Positions 1 through 8,909 of a DNA stretch of 44,019 nucleotides are shown piece after piece. How positions within the stretch are numbered: the stretch's first letter is position 1; the number at the start of each line of letters is the position of its first letter. This stretch comes from Nitrosarchaeum sp. (GTDB lineage Archaea > Thermoproteota > Nitrososphaeria > Nitrososphaerales > Nitrosopumilaceae): contig JAGXTE010000069.1 of assembly GCA_018334095.1 (NCBI GenBank), forward strand, positions 1-44,019, given 5' to 3'. The translations under genes and the position numbers were made by a program. A model generated the notes under the pieces. It worked only from the letters and a program-made list of their open reading frames with translations, had not been told where the DNA came from and did no database searches.

Positions 1-39
1 AAAATGACTGGTGGCGGAAACCCACACGCACACGATTAA
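1..39 (+). CDS. Possible C-terminal tail of a gene entering from the left
   Basis: Frame 1 is open from the window edge and ends with TAA at 37-39, giving the short tail KMTGGGNPHAHD. A perfect palindrome followed by a T-run starts at the stop codon, as expected after the end of a gene. Twelve residues are too few to name a family, and a chance open frame of this length cannot be excluded. Confidence 0.3.
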   Translation, partial: KMTGGGNPHAHD

Positions 40-57
40 AGAAATTAATTTCTTTTT
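38..57 (+). terminator. Palindrome plus T-run, candidate terminator
   Basis: An 18-base perfect palindrome (AAAGAAATTAATTTCTTT, 38-55) begins within the stop codon of the putative upstream gene and runs into T-rich sequence. Archaeal termination relies mainly on the T-run. The stem is pure A/T apart from one G:C pair on each side, so the hairpin itself is weak. Confidence 0.35.
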
Positions 58-124
58 TCTTATTTTTCTATGATTTTATTTTCAATACTCAACAAATTTT
101 AATCACTATTATTCATCATTTCTT

Positions 125-208
125 GCAGAGGTCGCCTAGCTCGGTAGGGCGCGGGCCTTGAGAGCCTGTGTGCGCAAGCACCCGGGGGTTCAAATCCCTC
201 TCTCTGCG
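125..208 (+). tRNA. tRNA-Ser (UGA)
   Basis: The sequence folds as a class II tRNA of 84 nt. The acceptor GCAGAGG pairs with UCUCUGC, the anticodon stem CGGGC pairs with GCCUG around the loop CUUGAGA, giving anticodon UGA. The variable arm is long and self-pairing (GUGC/GCAC), and the T-arm is GGGGG-UUCAAAU-CCCUC. CCA is not encoded and no intron is seen. It ends four bases before the convergent rfcS stop codon. Confidence 0.93.
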
Positions 209-211
209 TTT

Positions 212-1186
212 TTATTTTTCTAATTTACCTAGCTCAGCTAACAAAGCTGTTAACTGAATCTCTGGATTTGCTCCAACTAAAATTCTATAATCATATTTTG
301 CAATCACTTCTAAAATATCTGACATTTTTTCATGTTTAGTTTTGAATACTGCAGAATTCAGATACTTTAGAAAATCTGATTCTGACATTCCATAAACTTT
401 GGTTAATTCAATCATCTTCTCTCTTGCATCACCTATCTTTCCAGACAATGCCATTTTTAGAACAATATCGACATCACTTGTTTTTGTCAATCCAGCTGAT
501 GATTTTACATTTACTTCTGAAATCTCACCTATACTTGCAGTTGCCTGCATCAAATTAATCGCATGTCTGAGATCTCCCTCTGAATAATCATAAATTGCTT
601 TTAGTCCTTTTTTGTCAGTTTTTAATTTCTCTTTTTTAGCTATACTTTCTAAATGATTTATCATATCTTCTTCAGGAATAGCTGTAAACTTGAAGGTAGC
701 ACATCTGCTTTGAATAGGATCGATAATTTTTGAGATGTTATTTGCAATTAGAATAAATCTACAATATTTTGCAGTATCTTCTATTATTCGTCTAAGTGCT
801 GTTTGTGCATCTGATGTCATCTCATCTGCCTCATCTAGAATAATTATCTTAAATGGTACATCTATCATTCCTGCAAATCTTGAAAACTTTTTTACTTTTT
901 CTCTAACCATACCTATACCTCGTTCATCTGAGGCGTTTAGTTCAAGAGTATAGTCTTTAGCATATCCCCCAAGAATTTGTCTAGATATGCATAAGGCTGT
1001 TGTAGTTTTTCCTACTCCCGCAGAACCGGAAAACATTAGGTGCGGCATATCCGTAGGGTCTTTAATTAGAGCTTCTAGGCTACCAATAATTTCTGTTTGA
1101 TTTACTATTTCTGATAGCTTTGAGGGGCGATATTTTTCTACCCACATGCCTGTTGATAACATGTGATCTTCTGGTCTATTTCCCAC
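212..1186 (-). CDS. rfcS: Replication factor C small subunit (clamp loader ATPase)
   Basis: This is the AAA+ small subunit that, with RFC-L, loads the PCNA sliding clamp onto primed DNA. The RFC signature WVEKYRP lies near residue 15, Walker A GSAGVGKT near residues 54-61, Walker B ILDEAD near 116, and the SRC arginine-finger motif (IQSRCATF) near 158. At 324 aa the length is typical. The start is uncertain: the GTG at 1186 gives an 8-13 residue leader not usual for the family, and ATGs at 1162 or 1147 (MWVEKYRP) are alternatives. It diverges from the GINS-MCM operon, and its partner rfcL lies at 25.3 kb. The family is certain; the start is not. Confidence 0.96.
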   Translation of the reverse strand: MGNRPEDHMLSTGMWVEKYRPSKLSEIVNQTEIIGSLEALIKDPTDMPHLMFSGSAGVGKTTTALCISRQILGGYAKDYTLELNASDERGIGMVREKVKKFSRFAGMIDVPFKIIILDEADEMTSDAQTALRRIIEDTAKYCRFILIANNISKIIDPIQSRCATFKFTAIPEEDMINHLESIAKKEKLKTDKKGLKAIYDYSEGDLRHAINLMQATASIGEISEVNVKSSAGLTKTSDVDIVLKMALSGKIGDAREKMIELTKVYGMSESDFLKYLNSAVFKTKHEKMSDILEVIAKYDYRILVGANPEIQLTALLAELGKLEK

Positions 1187-1206
1187 TAATAAATCGAAAT
1201 TAATAG

Positions 1207-1218
1207 GATCAATTGATC
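1207..1218. promoter_or_regulatory. GATCAATTGATC palindrome between rfcS and the GINS operon
   Basis: A perfect 12-base palindrome lies in the 101-base divergent intergenic region, with a related ATTGATCGATCC further along (about 1238-1249). The position between two replication transcription units would suit a shared regulator. Both elements are short and AT-containing, so chance is a real alternative. Confidence 0.25.
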
Positions 1219-1287
1219 TAACAAAATAGTGAATAGAATTGATCGATCCATTACATCAGGATCTTATGGATAGAAAGTGATCTTACG

Positions 1288-1818
1288 ATGGAAATAGATA
1301 AGATAGAAAAATTGCATTCTATTGGATATAGCCTAAAGGATGCTAAAGTTAGCATAAACCATGATATTAAATTCAATGTTGCAGGCGTGAAAATCAACGG
1401 TACTCAAGGTGAAGTTTTGAATCTGCCTCTATGGATAAGCAAGATTTTAGCCCAAAACAAACTTGCATCCCTTGAAAAACCCGATATGATTACCGAGCTA
1501 AAACAGGCATTATCAAAAGAAAAAATGGTTGGTGAATATCAAATGTCCACACTTGATCCTCACTTTTACATTAAATTAAAAGAATCGATGAAAGATTTGA
1601 ATCGTGACGATTTCAATCATGTTGAAAGTATGATGTTAGAATTATTTAGAATGAGAAGAGGAAAACTTGTTAAGATTGCAGATTCAACTAAACTTAATTC
1701 TGAATTATATAATAAATTAACAATTGAAGAAAATATTTTTTTTAAAACAATTCATGATAATAGTGTAGAATTTGAAAAACAAATCAGAGGAGATCTAAAT
1801 GAGCAGAGTTCAAACTAG
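1288..1818 (+). CDS. GINS complex subunit (Gins23-like)
   Basis: GINS joins MCM and Cdc45/RecJ-like protein in the archaeal replicative helicase (CMG). The 176-aa protein has a small B-like domain first (about residues 25-60, including NLPLWISKIL) and then a helical A-like domain with the pattern LFRMRRGKLVKIA near residues 113-125. The B-then-A order points to the Gins23 (Psf2/Psf3) branch. It is directly upstream of mcm and overlaps it by 20 bases, the same pairing known in Sulfolobus. An AGTGAT Shine-Dalgarno-like sequence sits about seven bases before the ATG. GINS sequences diverge strongly, so the assignment rests on both motif and context. Confidence 0.82.
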   Translation: MEIDKIEKLHSIGYSLKDAKVSINHDIKFNVAGVKINGTQGEVLNLPLWISKILAQNKLASLEKPDMITELKQALSKEKMVGEYQMSTLDPHFYIKLKESMKDLNRDDFNHVESMMLELFRMRRGKLVKIADSTKLNSELYNKLTIEENIFFKTIHDNSVEFEKQIRGDLNEQSSN

Positions 1819-3886
1819 TACTTTTACCGATTCTGCATTATCTGATAAGGTAAAAGAATTTCTTACAAGATTCAAAGACAAATTTGGAAATTACAAGTAT
1901 GTAGAACAAATTGATGAAATGATGCCAAAGAATGCAAAATTCATCATTGTAGATTATAATGATCTTGTAATAGAACCTGAAATCGAACATATTTTTACAA
2001 CAGATCCTGATAGAGTCCTAAATGCATTTTCAAGGGCAATCAAAGAAGCACTTCAAACAAGATTTCCTGATTATGCCGAAAAAATTAAAGATGAAGTCCG
2101 TGTAAGACTTGTAAATTATCCCCTTCAAAGAAGTTTAAGACAAATTAATGCTGAAACCATTGGAAATATTTCTAGTGTTTCAGGTATGGTTGTTAGAGCT
2201 TCAGAAGTAAAACCACTTGCAAAAGAATTGGTATTTGTTTGTCCTGATGAACATCAAACTAAAGTTATTCAACTAAAAGGAATGGATGTAAAAATTCCAA
2301 TAGTCTGTGATAACCCAAGTTGTAAACATAGAGATTTTGAATTAAAGCCAGAAGCTAGTAAATTCATAGATTTTCAAATTCTTAGATTACAAGAACTCCC
2401 AGAAGATCTTCCTCCTGGTCAACTACCTCATTATATTGATGTTACAATTAGGCAAGATCTTGTAGATAATGCAAGACCCGGCGACAGAATTATCCTTACT
2501 GGTATAGTAAGAGTAGAACAAGAATCTATTGCAGGAATAACTCGAGGTCACAGTGGACTATATCGATTACGAATAGAGGGTAATAATATTGAATTTTTGG
2601 GAGGTCGTGGTTCTAAAACTTCTCGTAAAATTGAGAGAGAAGAAGTATCTCCAGAAGATGAAAAGATGATTAAAACACTTGCTCAAAGCCCTAATGTCTA
2701 TCAGAGACTAATTGATTCTTTTGCACCTCATATTCAAGGACAATCTCTTATCAAAGAAGCTATCTTGTTGTTGATTGTTGGTTCAACTCAAAGACTACTT
2801 GGTGATGGAAGTAAGATTCGAGGTGACATCAACGTATTTCTTGTAGGTGATCCTGGTACTGCAAAAAGTGAGATGCTAAAATTTTGTGCAAGAATTGCTC
2901 CAAGAGGACTATATACATCAGGTAGAGGTTCTACAGCAGCAGGTCTTACCGCAGCTGTAGTACGTGATAAAACAGGAATTATGATGTTGGAAGCAGGAGC
3001 TGTTGTACTTGGTGATCAAGGCCTTGTATGTATTGATGAATTTGATAAGATGAAACCAGAAGACAGAAGTGCACTGCATGAAGTTATGGAGCAGCAATCT
3101 GCAAGTATTGCAAAGGGTGGTATTGTTGCCACATTAAACGCAAGAACATCAATTTTAGCAGCTGCTAACCCAATGTATGGAAAATACGATCCGTTCAAAA
3201 ATATAACAGAAAATGTAAACCTACCAATTCCACTACTGACTAGATTTGACTTAATTTTTGTAGTACGTGATATCCCTGGAAGGGAAAAAGATGAAAAAAT
3301 TGCAAGACACATAATTGAATTACATACACCGCAAGGAACTGACAAGCGTTCAGTAATCGACGTTGATATTCTAACAAAATATCTTTCATATGCAAAACGT
3401 TCTAGTCCTGATTTAACAAAAGAAGCTGAAGAAAAAATCCTAGAATATTATCTCCAAATGAGAAATGTAGAATCTGAAGAAATGATTACAGTCACACCTA
3501 GACAACTAGAAGGAATTATCAGACTTTCAACCGCAAGAGCAAGATTACTTATGAAAGATAAAGTAGAGGAAGAGGATGCCGAGAGAGCCATATTTCTGAT
3601 TCAAAGTATGCTACAAGATGCAGGTGTTGATGTTAATACTGGTAAAGTTGATCTTGGAGTTTTACAAGGAAGACCAAGAAGTGAAGTATCTAAGATGCAG
3701 TTGTTTATGGATGTTTTAAAATCAATGGAAGGTGACAATAAAGTTGCAGTTGAAGAACGAGCTTTTGTCAAAGAACTAGAAAAGACAGAAAAATTCACTG
3801 AGGAAGAAGCACGAAACTATATTCGAAGAATGCTCCGCGAAGCATCTATTTATGAATCAAAACCCGGTCATTATAACCGAGTATGA
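1799..3886 (+). CDS. mcm: Replicative DNA helicase MCM
   Basis: This is the hexameric 3'-5' helicase of the replication fork. An N-terminal OB/zinc domain holds C148, H152, C170 and C175 as likely zinc ligands. The AAA+ core follows, with Walker A GDPGTAKS near residue 350, Walker B VCIDEFDKM near 405, sensor 1 AAANP near 456 and the arginine-finger motif LLTRFD near 480. A winged-helix-like tail begins near residue 615. At 695 aa it is a normal archaeal MCM with no intein. It overlaps the GINS gene upstream and shares an ATGA with hel308 downstream, so the three are probably co-transcribed. Confidence 0.98.
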   Translation: MSRVQTSTFTDSALSDKVKEFLTRFKDKFGNYKYVEQIDEMMPKNAKFIIVDYNDLVIEPEIEHIFTTDPDRVLNAFSRAIKEALQTRFPDYAEKIKDEVRVRLVNYPLQRSLRQINAETIGNISSVSGMVVRASEVKPLAKELVFVCPDEHQTKVIQLKGMDVKIPIVCDNPSCKHRDFELKPEASKFIDFQILRLQELPEDLPPGQLPHYIDVTIRQDLVDNARPGDRIILTGIVRVEQESIAGITRGHSGLYRLRIEGNNIEFLGGRGSKTSRKIEREEVSPEDEKMIKTLAQSPNVYQRLIDSFAPHIQGQSLIKEAILLLIVGSTQRLLGDGSKIRGDINVFLVGDPGTAKSEMLKFCARIAPRGLYTSGRGSTAAGLTAAVVRDKTGIMMLEAGAVVLGDQGLVCIDEFDKMKPEDRSALHEVMEQQSASIAKGGIVATLNARTSILAAANPMYGKYDPFKNITENVNLPIPLLTRFDLIFVVRDIPGREKDEKIARHIIELHTPQGTDKRSVIDVDILTKYLSYAKRSSPDLTKEAEEKILEYYLQMRNVESEEMITVTPRQLEGIIRLSTARARLLMKDKVEEEDAERAIFLIQSMLQDAGVDVNTGKVDLGVLQGRPRSEVSKMQLFMDVLKSMEGDNKVAVEERAFVKELEKTEKFTEEEARNYIRRMLREASIYESKPGHYNRV

Positions 3887-6009
3887 AAATAGAAAAACTA
3901 GATCTTCTTAAACCCGCAATTGATTTTTTATCGTCTGAAGGATTTTCTAAATTATATCCGCCACAAGCAGATTGTATTGATGCTGGACTTCTTGATGGAA
4001 AAAGTATATTGGTTTCTGCACCTACTGCAAGTGGTAAAACTCTAACTGCAATAATATCTATGATTAACTATCTTTCAAAAAATACTGGTAAGGTTGTATA
4101 TCTTAGTCCATTAAGAGCATTAGCTTCTGAAAAATTTACTGAATTTAAAAAACTAGAAAAAATAGATTTAGGAAAAAAAATTAAAGTGGGTATATCTACT
4201 GGTGATTTTGAAAATATTGAAAAAAATCTTGAAAAAAATAACGTACTAGTTTTAACAAATGAAAAAATGGACTCTATAATTCGTCATGGTGCTGAATGGA
4301 TTGATGAAATTGGATTAGTTATTGCAGATGAGATTCATCTTATTGGAGACGAAAGTAGAGGACCAACATTGGAGATGATCTTAACAAAACTAAAACTATT
4401 GGAATCAAAACCACAAATTCTAGGTCTTAGTGCAACAATAACAAATTCTGATGAACTTGCAAAATGGCTTGATTGCACACTTGTAAAAAATGACTGGCGA
4501 CCTGTTCCGTTATCTGAAGGAGTGTATGATGCAGGAGGAGTAATAATGAATAATGGTAAAAAATTTGAGGTTGAGCCTAGCATTCGTGGAATTCCTATTG
4601 ATTTAGGTGTGCAATCTGTAAAAGAAGGCGGTCAATCATTAGTTTTTGCAGAAACTAGAACACGTTCAAAAGCTCTTGCAACAAAAGCTGCTGATATTAT
4701 ATCGCAATTTTTAGAAAAAAACGAATCTGAAGAATTAGAAAAAGTTTCAAAAAAAATACTCTCAAATAATGAACACACTGAATTAGTAAAGACACTTGCA
4801 ACACTAATAAAAAAAGGAGTTGCATTTCATCATGCTGGATTAAATCAAAACTGTAGACAAACAATAGAAACTGAATTTCGTAAAGGTACAATCAAATTAT
4901 TATCTTCTACTCCTACATTAGCTGCTGGTGTAAATCTTCCTGCAAGAAGAGTTGTTATTTCTAATATCAATAGATATAATGCAAAAGTTGGTGCAAACAG
5001 ACCAATTAGTATTCTTGAGTACAAACAACTTTGTGGTAGAGCTGGAAGACCACAATATGATGACTATGGCGAATCGATAATTGTTGGAAATGGAAATAGT
5101 GAAGATCTAATGGAATATTATATTCATGGAGAACCAGAACCAATTTTATCAAAAATTACTGATGATAAATCATTAAGAACACATGTGTTAAGTGTAATTG
5201 TAACAAGTCCAGGAATTAAAAAAGAAAACATTTTAGAGTTTTTTTTGCAAACACTTGGTGGATTACAATCTAGAAAAGCAACTATAAAATTTGCCATTGA
5301 TATATCCCTAAGGTTTCTAACTAATGCATTTTTAATCATTAAAAAAGGTGAAAGATATGCTGCTACGGAATTTGGAAAAAAGACTTCAATGTTGTATATT
5401 GATCCATTAACTGCAACTTACTTTAGAGATGCAATTGAAAATGTATCTAAAGAAAGAAAACATACTTTTGGATTTTTACACTTAATTTCAAATTGTGAAG
5501 AATTTTTCCCTAAATTCTCACTAAGAAACAAAGACTTTGAAACTGCCAGTTTGATGATTGAAAATCATTCTTCGGAGCTATTGGATCCAATATCTGAATA
5601 TGATTGCTCTAGAAGTTTACTTGCTTTACAGGCTTGGATTACAGAATCATCTGAATTATCTCTATCTGATAATCTTGGAATAGAGTCTGGTGATATGCAT
5701 AGGATGGTTGAGACTGCTGATTGGTTAACATATTGTCTACGAGAAATTTCAAAACATGTTGAGCGTGCTGATCTTCTTGATGAATTAGAGAATCTTAGAC
5801 GACGAATAATTTATGGAATTAAGGAAGAATTATTGGATTTAGTGAAAGTAAAAGGAATTGGACGTGTGAGAGCTAGAGTGCTATATAAACACGGAATTAA
5901 ATCTCTTGACGATTTATCGAAGATTCCAGTGAACAAATTAGCAGAAATTGATAAAATTGGTTCAACCATCGCAGATAACATAAAGTCAGAGTTAAAGAAG
6001 GTTATCTAG
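3883..6009 (+). CDS. hel308: Hel308-type superfamily 2 DNA helicase
   Basis: This Ski2-like helicase is thought to remodel stalled replication forks. Motif I is APTASGKT (about residues 46-53), motif II is DEIH (near 148), motif III is LSATI, and motif VI is QLCGRAGRP (near 382). The C-terminus carries a helix-hairpin-helix (LVKVKGIGRVRARVLYKHGI) seen in Hel308 domain V. The length of 708 aa matches the family. Its ATG overlaps the mcm stop (ATGA), placing fork repair in the same operon as the replicative helicase. Other Ski2-family members are possible, but the C-terminal HhH and length favour Hel308. Confidence 0.92.
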   Translation: MKIEKLDLLKPAIDFLSSEGFSKLYPPQADCIDAGLLDGKSILVSAPTASGKTLTAIISMINYLSKNTGKVVYLSPLRALASEKFTEFKKLEKIDLGKKIKVGISTGDFENIEKNLEKNNVLVLTNEKMDSIIRHGAEWIDEIGLVIADEIHLIGDESRGPTLEMILTKLKLLESKPQILGLSATITNSDELAKWLDCTLVKNDWRPVPLSEGVYDAGGVIMNNGKKFEVEPSIRGIPIDLGVQSVKEGGQSLVFAETRTRSKALATKAADIISQFLEKNESEELEKVSKKILSNNEHTELVKTLATLIKKGVAFHHAGLNQNCRQTIETEFRKGTIKLLSSTPTLAAGVNLPARRVVISNINRYNAKVGANRPISILEYKQLCGRAGRPQYDDYGESIIVGNGNSEDLMEYYIHGEPEPILSKITDDKSLRTHVLSVIVTSPGIKKENILEFFLQTLGGLQSRKATIKFAIDISLRFLTNAFLIIKKGERYAATEFGKKTSMLYIDPLTATYFRDAIENVSKERKHTFGFLHLISNCEEFFPKFSLRNKDFETASLMIENHSSELLDPISEYDCSRSLLALQAWITESSELSLSDNLGIESGDMHRMVETADWLTYCLREISKHVERADLLDELENLRRRIIYGIKEELLDLVKVKGIGRVRARVLYKHGIKSLDDLSKIPVNKLAEIDKIGSTIADNIKSELKKVI

Positions 6010-7002
6010 TTGACTGAATTAATCATACCTGCAATCATCTCATGTGTTGTTGCATTTTTTACAGTCTTTTTTACAACTCCGTACTTGATTAAATTTTTAC
6101 AAAAAAGAAATCTCGCAGTCAAAGATGTGAATAAAAAAGATCACGTGATGATTGTACGACCTGGAGGCCCATCTATAATTGCAGGAATTATGGTGTCTGA
6201 ATTTATTTTATATGGGTTTTTACAAATGAATGAAATTCTTGCAATAATAATTACTAGTTTTCTAGCATTTCTAATTGGCTATGTGGATGATAGAAAAGTA
6301 ATGGGAGGATGGTTTAAACCAATTGCTTTGATATTTGCTGCAGCACCAATAATTTTCTTTGGTGTATATGATTCCAATCTATCTTTTCCTTTGTTTGGTA
6401 CAGTCCAAATACCTGTTCTTTATCTTGGATTAATAATTTTCATGATCTCTATCACAGGTAATACCATAAATTCCATTGATGTACTAAATGGTGTAGCCAG
6501 CGGTTTTATGATTATTGCAAGTTTTTCCCTTAGTATTTCATTATTTATTTTACAAAATTATGAAATGGTTTTAGTTAGTTTACCATTAGGATTTGTTTCT
6601 TTAGCATTTTATAAATACCATAAACTTCCAAGTAAAATCTTCCCTGGAGATTCTGGTGCTTTAGCTTTGGGTGGAATGTATGGTGCAATTGCAATAATTG
6701 GTCATGTAGAAATTATTGCGGCAATAGCTCTTTTACCTGCAGTAATTAACTCATTTTTGTTCTTGTCTAGTATGAAACGAATTGTAGAGCATAGACAAAT
6801 CAAAGGAAAACCTGTTGAGCATACTGAAGATTTCAAATTAAGGGCAACTAAAGATAAAACTGCTCCTATTACACTTGTTAGATTGATTCTAGCCGCAGGA
6901 CCATTATCTGAAAAACAAATTGGTTATACAATTTTCAAACTCGCTATTTTTTCGGGAATACTTGCAATAATAACTGCATTAATGCCGAGGTTATTTATTT
7001 GA
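6010..7002 (+). CDS. Glycosyltransferase family 4, GlcNAc-1-P transferase (AglH/MraY-like)
   Basis: This polytopic membrane enzyme moves a sugar-1-phosphate from a UDP-sugar to dolichyl or polyprenyl phosphate, the first step in N-glycan or surface glycan assembly. Family motifs are the double aspartate YVDDR (near residue 92), NTINSIDVLNG (near 150) and FPGDSGALALGG (near 214), with about ten hydrophobic segments between them. The start is TTG immediately after the hel308 stop. At 330 aa the length fits archaeal AglH or DPAGT1 relatives. The acceptor and sugar cannot be read from sequence. It begins a stretch rich in glycan genes. Confidence 0.88.
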   Translation: MTELIIPAIISCVVAFFTVFFTTPYLIKFLQKRNLAVKDVNKKDHVMIVRPGGPSIIAGIMVSEFILYGFLQMNEILAIIITSFLAFLIGYVDDRKVMGGWFKPIALIFAAAPIIFFGVYDSNLSFPLFGTVQIPVLYLGLIIFMISITGNTINSIDVLNGVASGFMIIASFSLSISLFILQNYEMVLVSLPLGFVSLAFYKYHKLPSKIFPGDSGALALGGMYGAIAIIGHVEIIAAIALLPAVINSFLFLSSMKRIVEHRQIKGKPVEHTEDFKLRATKDKTAPITLVRLILAAGPLSEKQIGYTIFKLAIFSGILAIITALMPRLFI

Positions 7003-7229
7003 AAATAGGCCTTTTTAGTTTTATCTTTGTTATGTGGGTTTTGATAATTATTGGTGGAGGGATTTTAGTGATGATCTTAGGTCCATTTTCGATCTCTGGT
7101 TATGGTGATTTTGATTCATTATTGACATCTATATTCAAAGCCATCATCGCAATTCTTTTGATAATCGTTTGGATTCTAATTTTATCAAAATTAAAAAATT
7201 GGATATTTAAAAAAGAAATTAAATTCTAA
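6999..7229 (+). CDS. Small membrane protein, unknown function
   Basis: The 76-aa product starts with TTG, overlapping the stop of the glycosyltransferase gene by four bases. It has two strong hydrophobic segments (about residues 5-27 and 45-65) and a basic C-terminal end (KLKNWIFKKEIKF). I recognise no family. Overlap with the upstream gene suggests translation coupling and perhaps a role next to the membrane transferase. It converges with the acyltransferase gene and overlaps its 3' end by four bases. Confidence 0.6.
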   Translation: MKIGLFSFIFVMWVLIIIGGGILVMILGPFSISGYGDFDSLLTSIFKAIIAILLIIVWILILSKLKNWIFKKEIKF

Positions 7230-7702
7230 CTTTCCAACCATTTTCTCTGTTTTTTATCGTATTCTTTACGTGTATACCTTATTGTAGCAGGAACTCCAAT
7301 GACCACAGATTCTTCTGGAACATTTCTTGTTACGACTGCACCCATGCCAACTACACTATTCTTACCTATAGTTACACCTGCTTTAATAACAGCTCGTGCT
7401 CCTATCACTGCATTATCTTCAATAGTTACTCCTATCATTTTCTCACACATTGGATATGGATCATTAGTTAATACCACTGCAGGTCCAATGAATACATTTT
7501 TTCCAATTCTTGATAATGGTGGAATGTATGCTTGACCTTCTATCTTTGTATTTTCTCCAATCTTTACATTATAATCAATATGTACAAGCGAGCCAATCTT
7601 CACATTATTTCCAATTTCTACATTATCTCCAATATATGAAAAATGCCAAATTTTGACATTCTCTCCTATCTTTGCTTTTTCTGAAATAAAGTTAGTAATC
7701 AA
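7226..7702 (-). CDS. Hexapeptide-repeat acyltransferase (WbpD/WlbB-like)
   Basis: The whole 158-aa protein is made of left-handed beta-helix hexapeptides (for example AKIGENVKI, VEIGNNVKI, AVIGARAVI, VTIGKNSVV), ending in the usual V-x-GVPA tail. Members acetylate an amino-sugar nucleotide, such as UDP-3-amino-GlcNAcA, using acetyl-CoA. The start is TTG, five bases after the Trm112-like gene. It is the last gene of a four-gene operon with a Gfo/Idh dehydrogenase, which is the WbpB/WlbA partner in diamino-uronic acid synthesis. The fold is certain; the substrate is inferred from context. Confidence 0.85.
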   Translation of the reverse strand: MITNFISEKAKIGENVKIWHFSYIGDNVEIGNNVKIGSLVHIDYNVKIGENTKIEGQAYIPPLSRIGKNVFIGPAVVLTNDPYPMCEKMIGVTIEDNAVIGARAVIKAGVTIGKNSVVGMGAVVTRNVPEESVVIGVPATIRYTRKEYDKKQRKWLES

Positions 7703-7707
7703 CTATA

Positions 7708-7977
7708 TCACAAATGCCATGGGTTTGCCATCGTAATAATTTTTTCAGGCAAATTCCTCTTATTGTTAGTAAGAAATTCTATTTCTTGTTCCTTATTTCT
7801 TAACTCATCAGGTAACATTATTGGTATCTCTTCAATTATAGGATAGAATCTTGAACATTTGGGGCAAAATAATACTCCTTCTGAAACAACATTGTTTTTT
7901 TCTTTAATTTCATATAGCTCTAAAGGATGATTTTTGTCTATGGGGCAAGCTAAAATATCTATTAGTGTTTTGTTCAT
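7708..7977 (-). CDS. Trm112-family zinc-ribbon protein
   Basis: This is an 89-aa Trm112/YcaR-type protein. The pattern is ILACP near the N-terminus, then LFCPKCSRFYPI-EEIPIMLP in the second half, with C11, C38 and C41 as zinc-ligand candidates. In eukaryotes and some archaea Trm112 activates methyltransferases acting on tRNA, rRNA and release factors. Here it overlaps the dehydrogenase gene by four bases and lies inside a sugar-nucleotide operon, which raises the option that it serves a cluster-encoded enzyme instead. The family is secure; the partner is unknown. Confidence 0.82.
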   Translation of the reverse strand: MNKTLIDILACPIDKNHPLELYEIKEKNNVVSEGVLFCPKCSRFYPIIEEIPIMLPDELRNKEQEIEFLTNNKRNLPEKIITMANPWHL

Positions 7978-8909
7978 TTTAAATCTAGATAGATTGGTAT
8001 ACCTTTTTGGCTAGATAAAAGTGCAGCTTCTGCTATTTTTGTTACATTAACTGCTTGTCGTGAACTTACAACTAGATCGTTTTTTCCTTCCATAGCTCCC
8101 AAAAAACTTTGAATTTCAAGTAGTAATGGTTCCTGTTTGACACTACGTGGTATTTCAGTTTCTTCTTTTTTCTCAATTTTTATTTCCTGTGAAATGAAAT
8201 CTGATGTAATTATCGCATCAGTACATACTGCCATAAAGGTTCTAACTCTTTTTGGTGTAATCCAATTTGATGAAATAATCGCTACTTTATCGTTTTTATA
8301 TCCTAACATAATACTTGCAAAATCTTCATGTTCATGATTTATTCTACCTGATCTTGCAAAAACTACTTGAGGCATATCGTCAAACAACCAATTTGCAGTA
8401 TCTATGTCATGAACCGATGTATCATAAATAATTCCAACATCTTTGATATGTAATGGCATTCTATTTTCTCTGTGAAATTCGAGCATTACAAGTTCTCCGT
8501 ATTTTTTTTCTTTCACAAATTTTTTCACATTGTCTACTGCTGGGTTAAATCGTTCTATGTAACCACAAGTTAGTACTAAGTTATTTTTTTTAGCTAGATC
8601 TGCAATTTTTTGTCCATCTTCTGATTTGTATGTCATGGGTTTTTCTACAAACACATGTTTTTTTGCTTGAAGTAATTTTGTTGCAATTTCTGTATGTGAT
8701 GAAGTTGGAGTTACTACAAAAGCTCCATCAAATTCTTCAAATTTAATCAAATCGTCCAATGAATTATAATGATTAACTGAATATTTTTCGCCATATTCTT
8801 TACTTCTTTCAGCATTAGTATCACAAACTGCTGAAAGAACACCTAGTCGTGATAGAATTCTCGTATGATTTTTCCCCCATCCTCCTGTACCAATTTGAAC
8901 AATTTTCAT
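7974..8909 (-). CDS. Gfo/Idh/MocA-family NAD(P)-dependent dehydrogenase
   Basis: The N-terminal Rossmann fold begins with IVQIGTGGWGKNHTRIL. The catalytic-site motif VEKPM lies near residue 93, and an alpha/beta domain with YDTSVHDIDTANWL follows around 165. At 311 aa it is similar in length to WlbA/WbpB, which oxidise the 3-position of UDP-GlcNAcA before transamination and acetylation. The ATG begins immediately after the aminotransferase stop codon, so the genes are almost certainly co-transcribed. The glycan role comes from the acetyltransferase two genes downstream; the enzyme family alone is broad. Confidence 0.85.
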   Translation of the reverse strand: MKIVQIGTGGWGKNHTRILSRLGVLSAVCDTNAERSKEYGEKYSVNHYNSLDDLIKFEEFDGAFVVTPTSSHTEIATKLLQAKKHVFVEKPMTYKSEDGQKIADLAKKNNLVLTCGYIERFNPAVDNVKKFVKEKKYGELVMLEFHRENRMPLHIKDVGIIYDTSVHDIDTANWLFDDMPQVVFARSGRINHEHEDFASIMLGYKNDKVAIISSNWITPKRVRTFMAVCTDAIITSDFISQEIKIEKKEETEIPRSVKQEPLLLEIQSFLGAMEGKNDLVVSSRQAVNVTKIAEAALLSSQKGIPIYLDLK

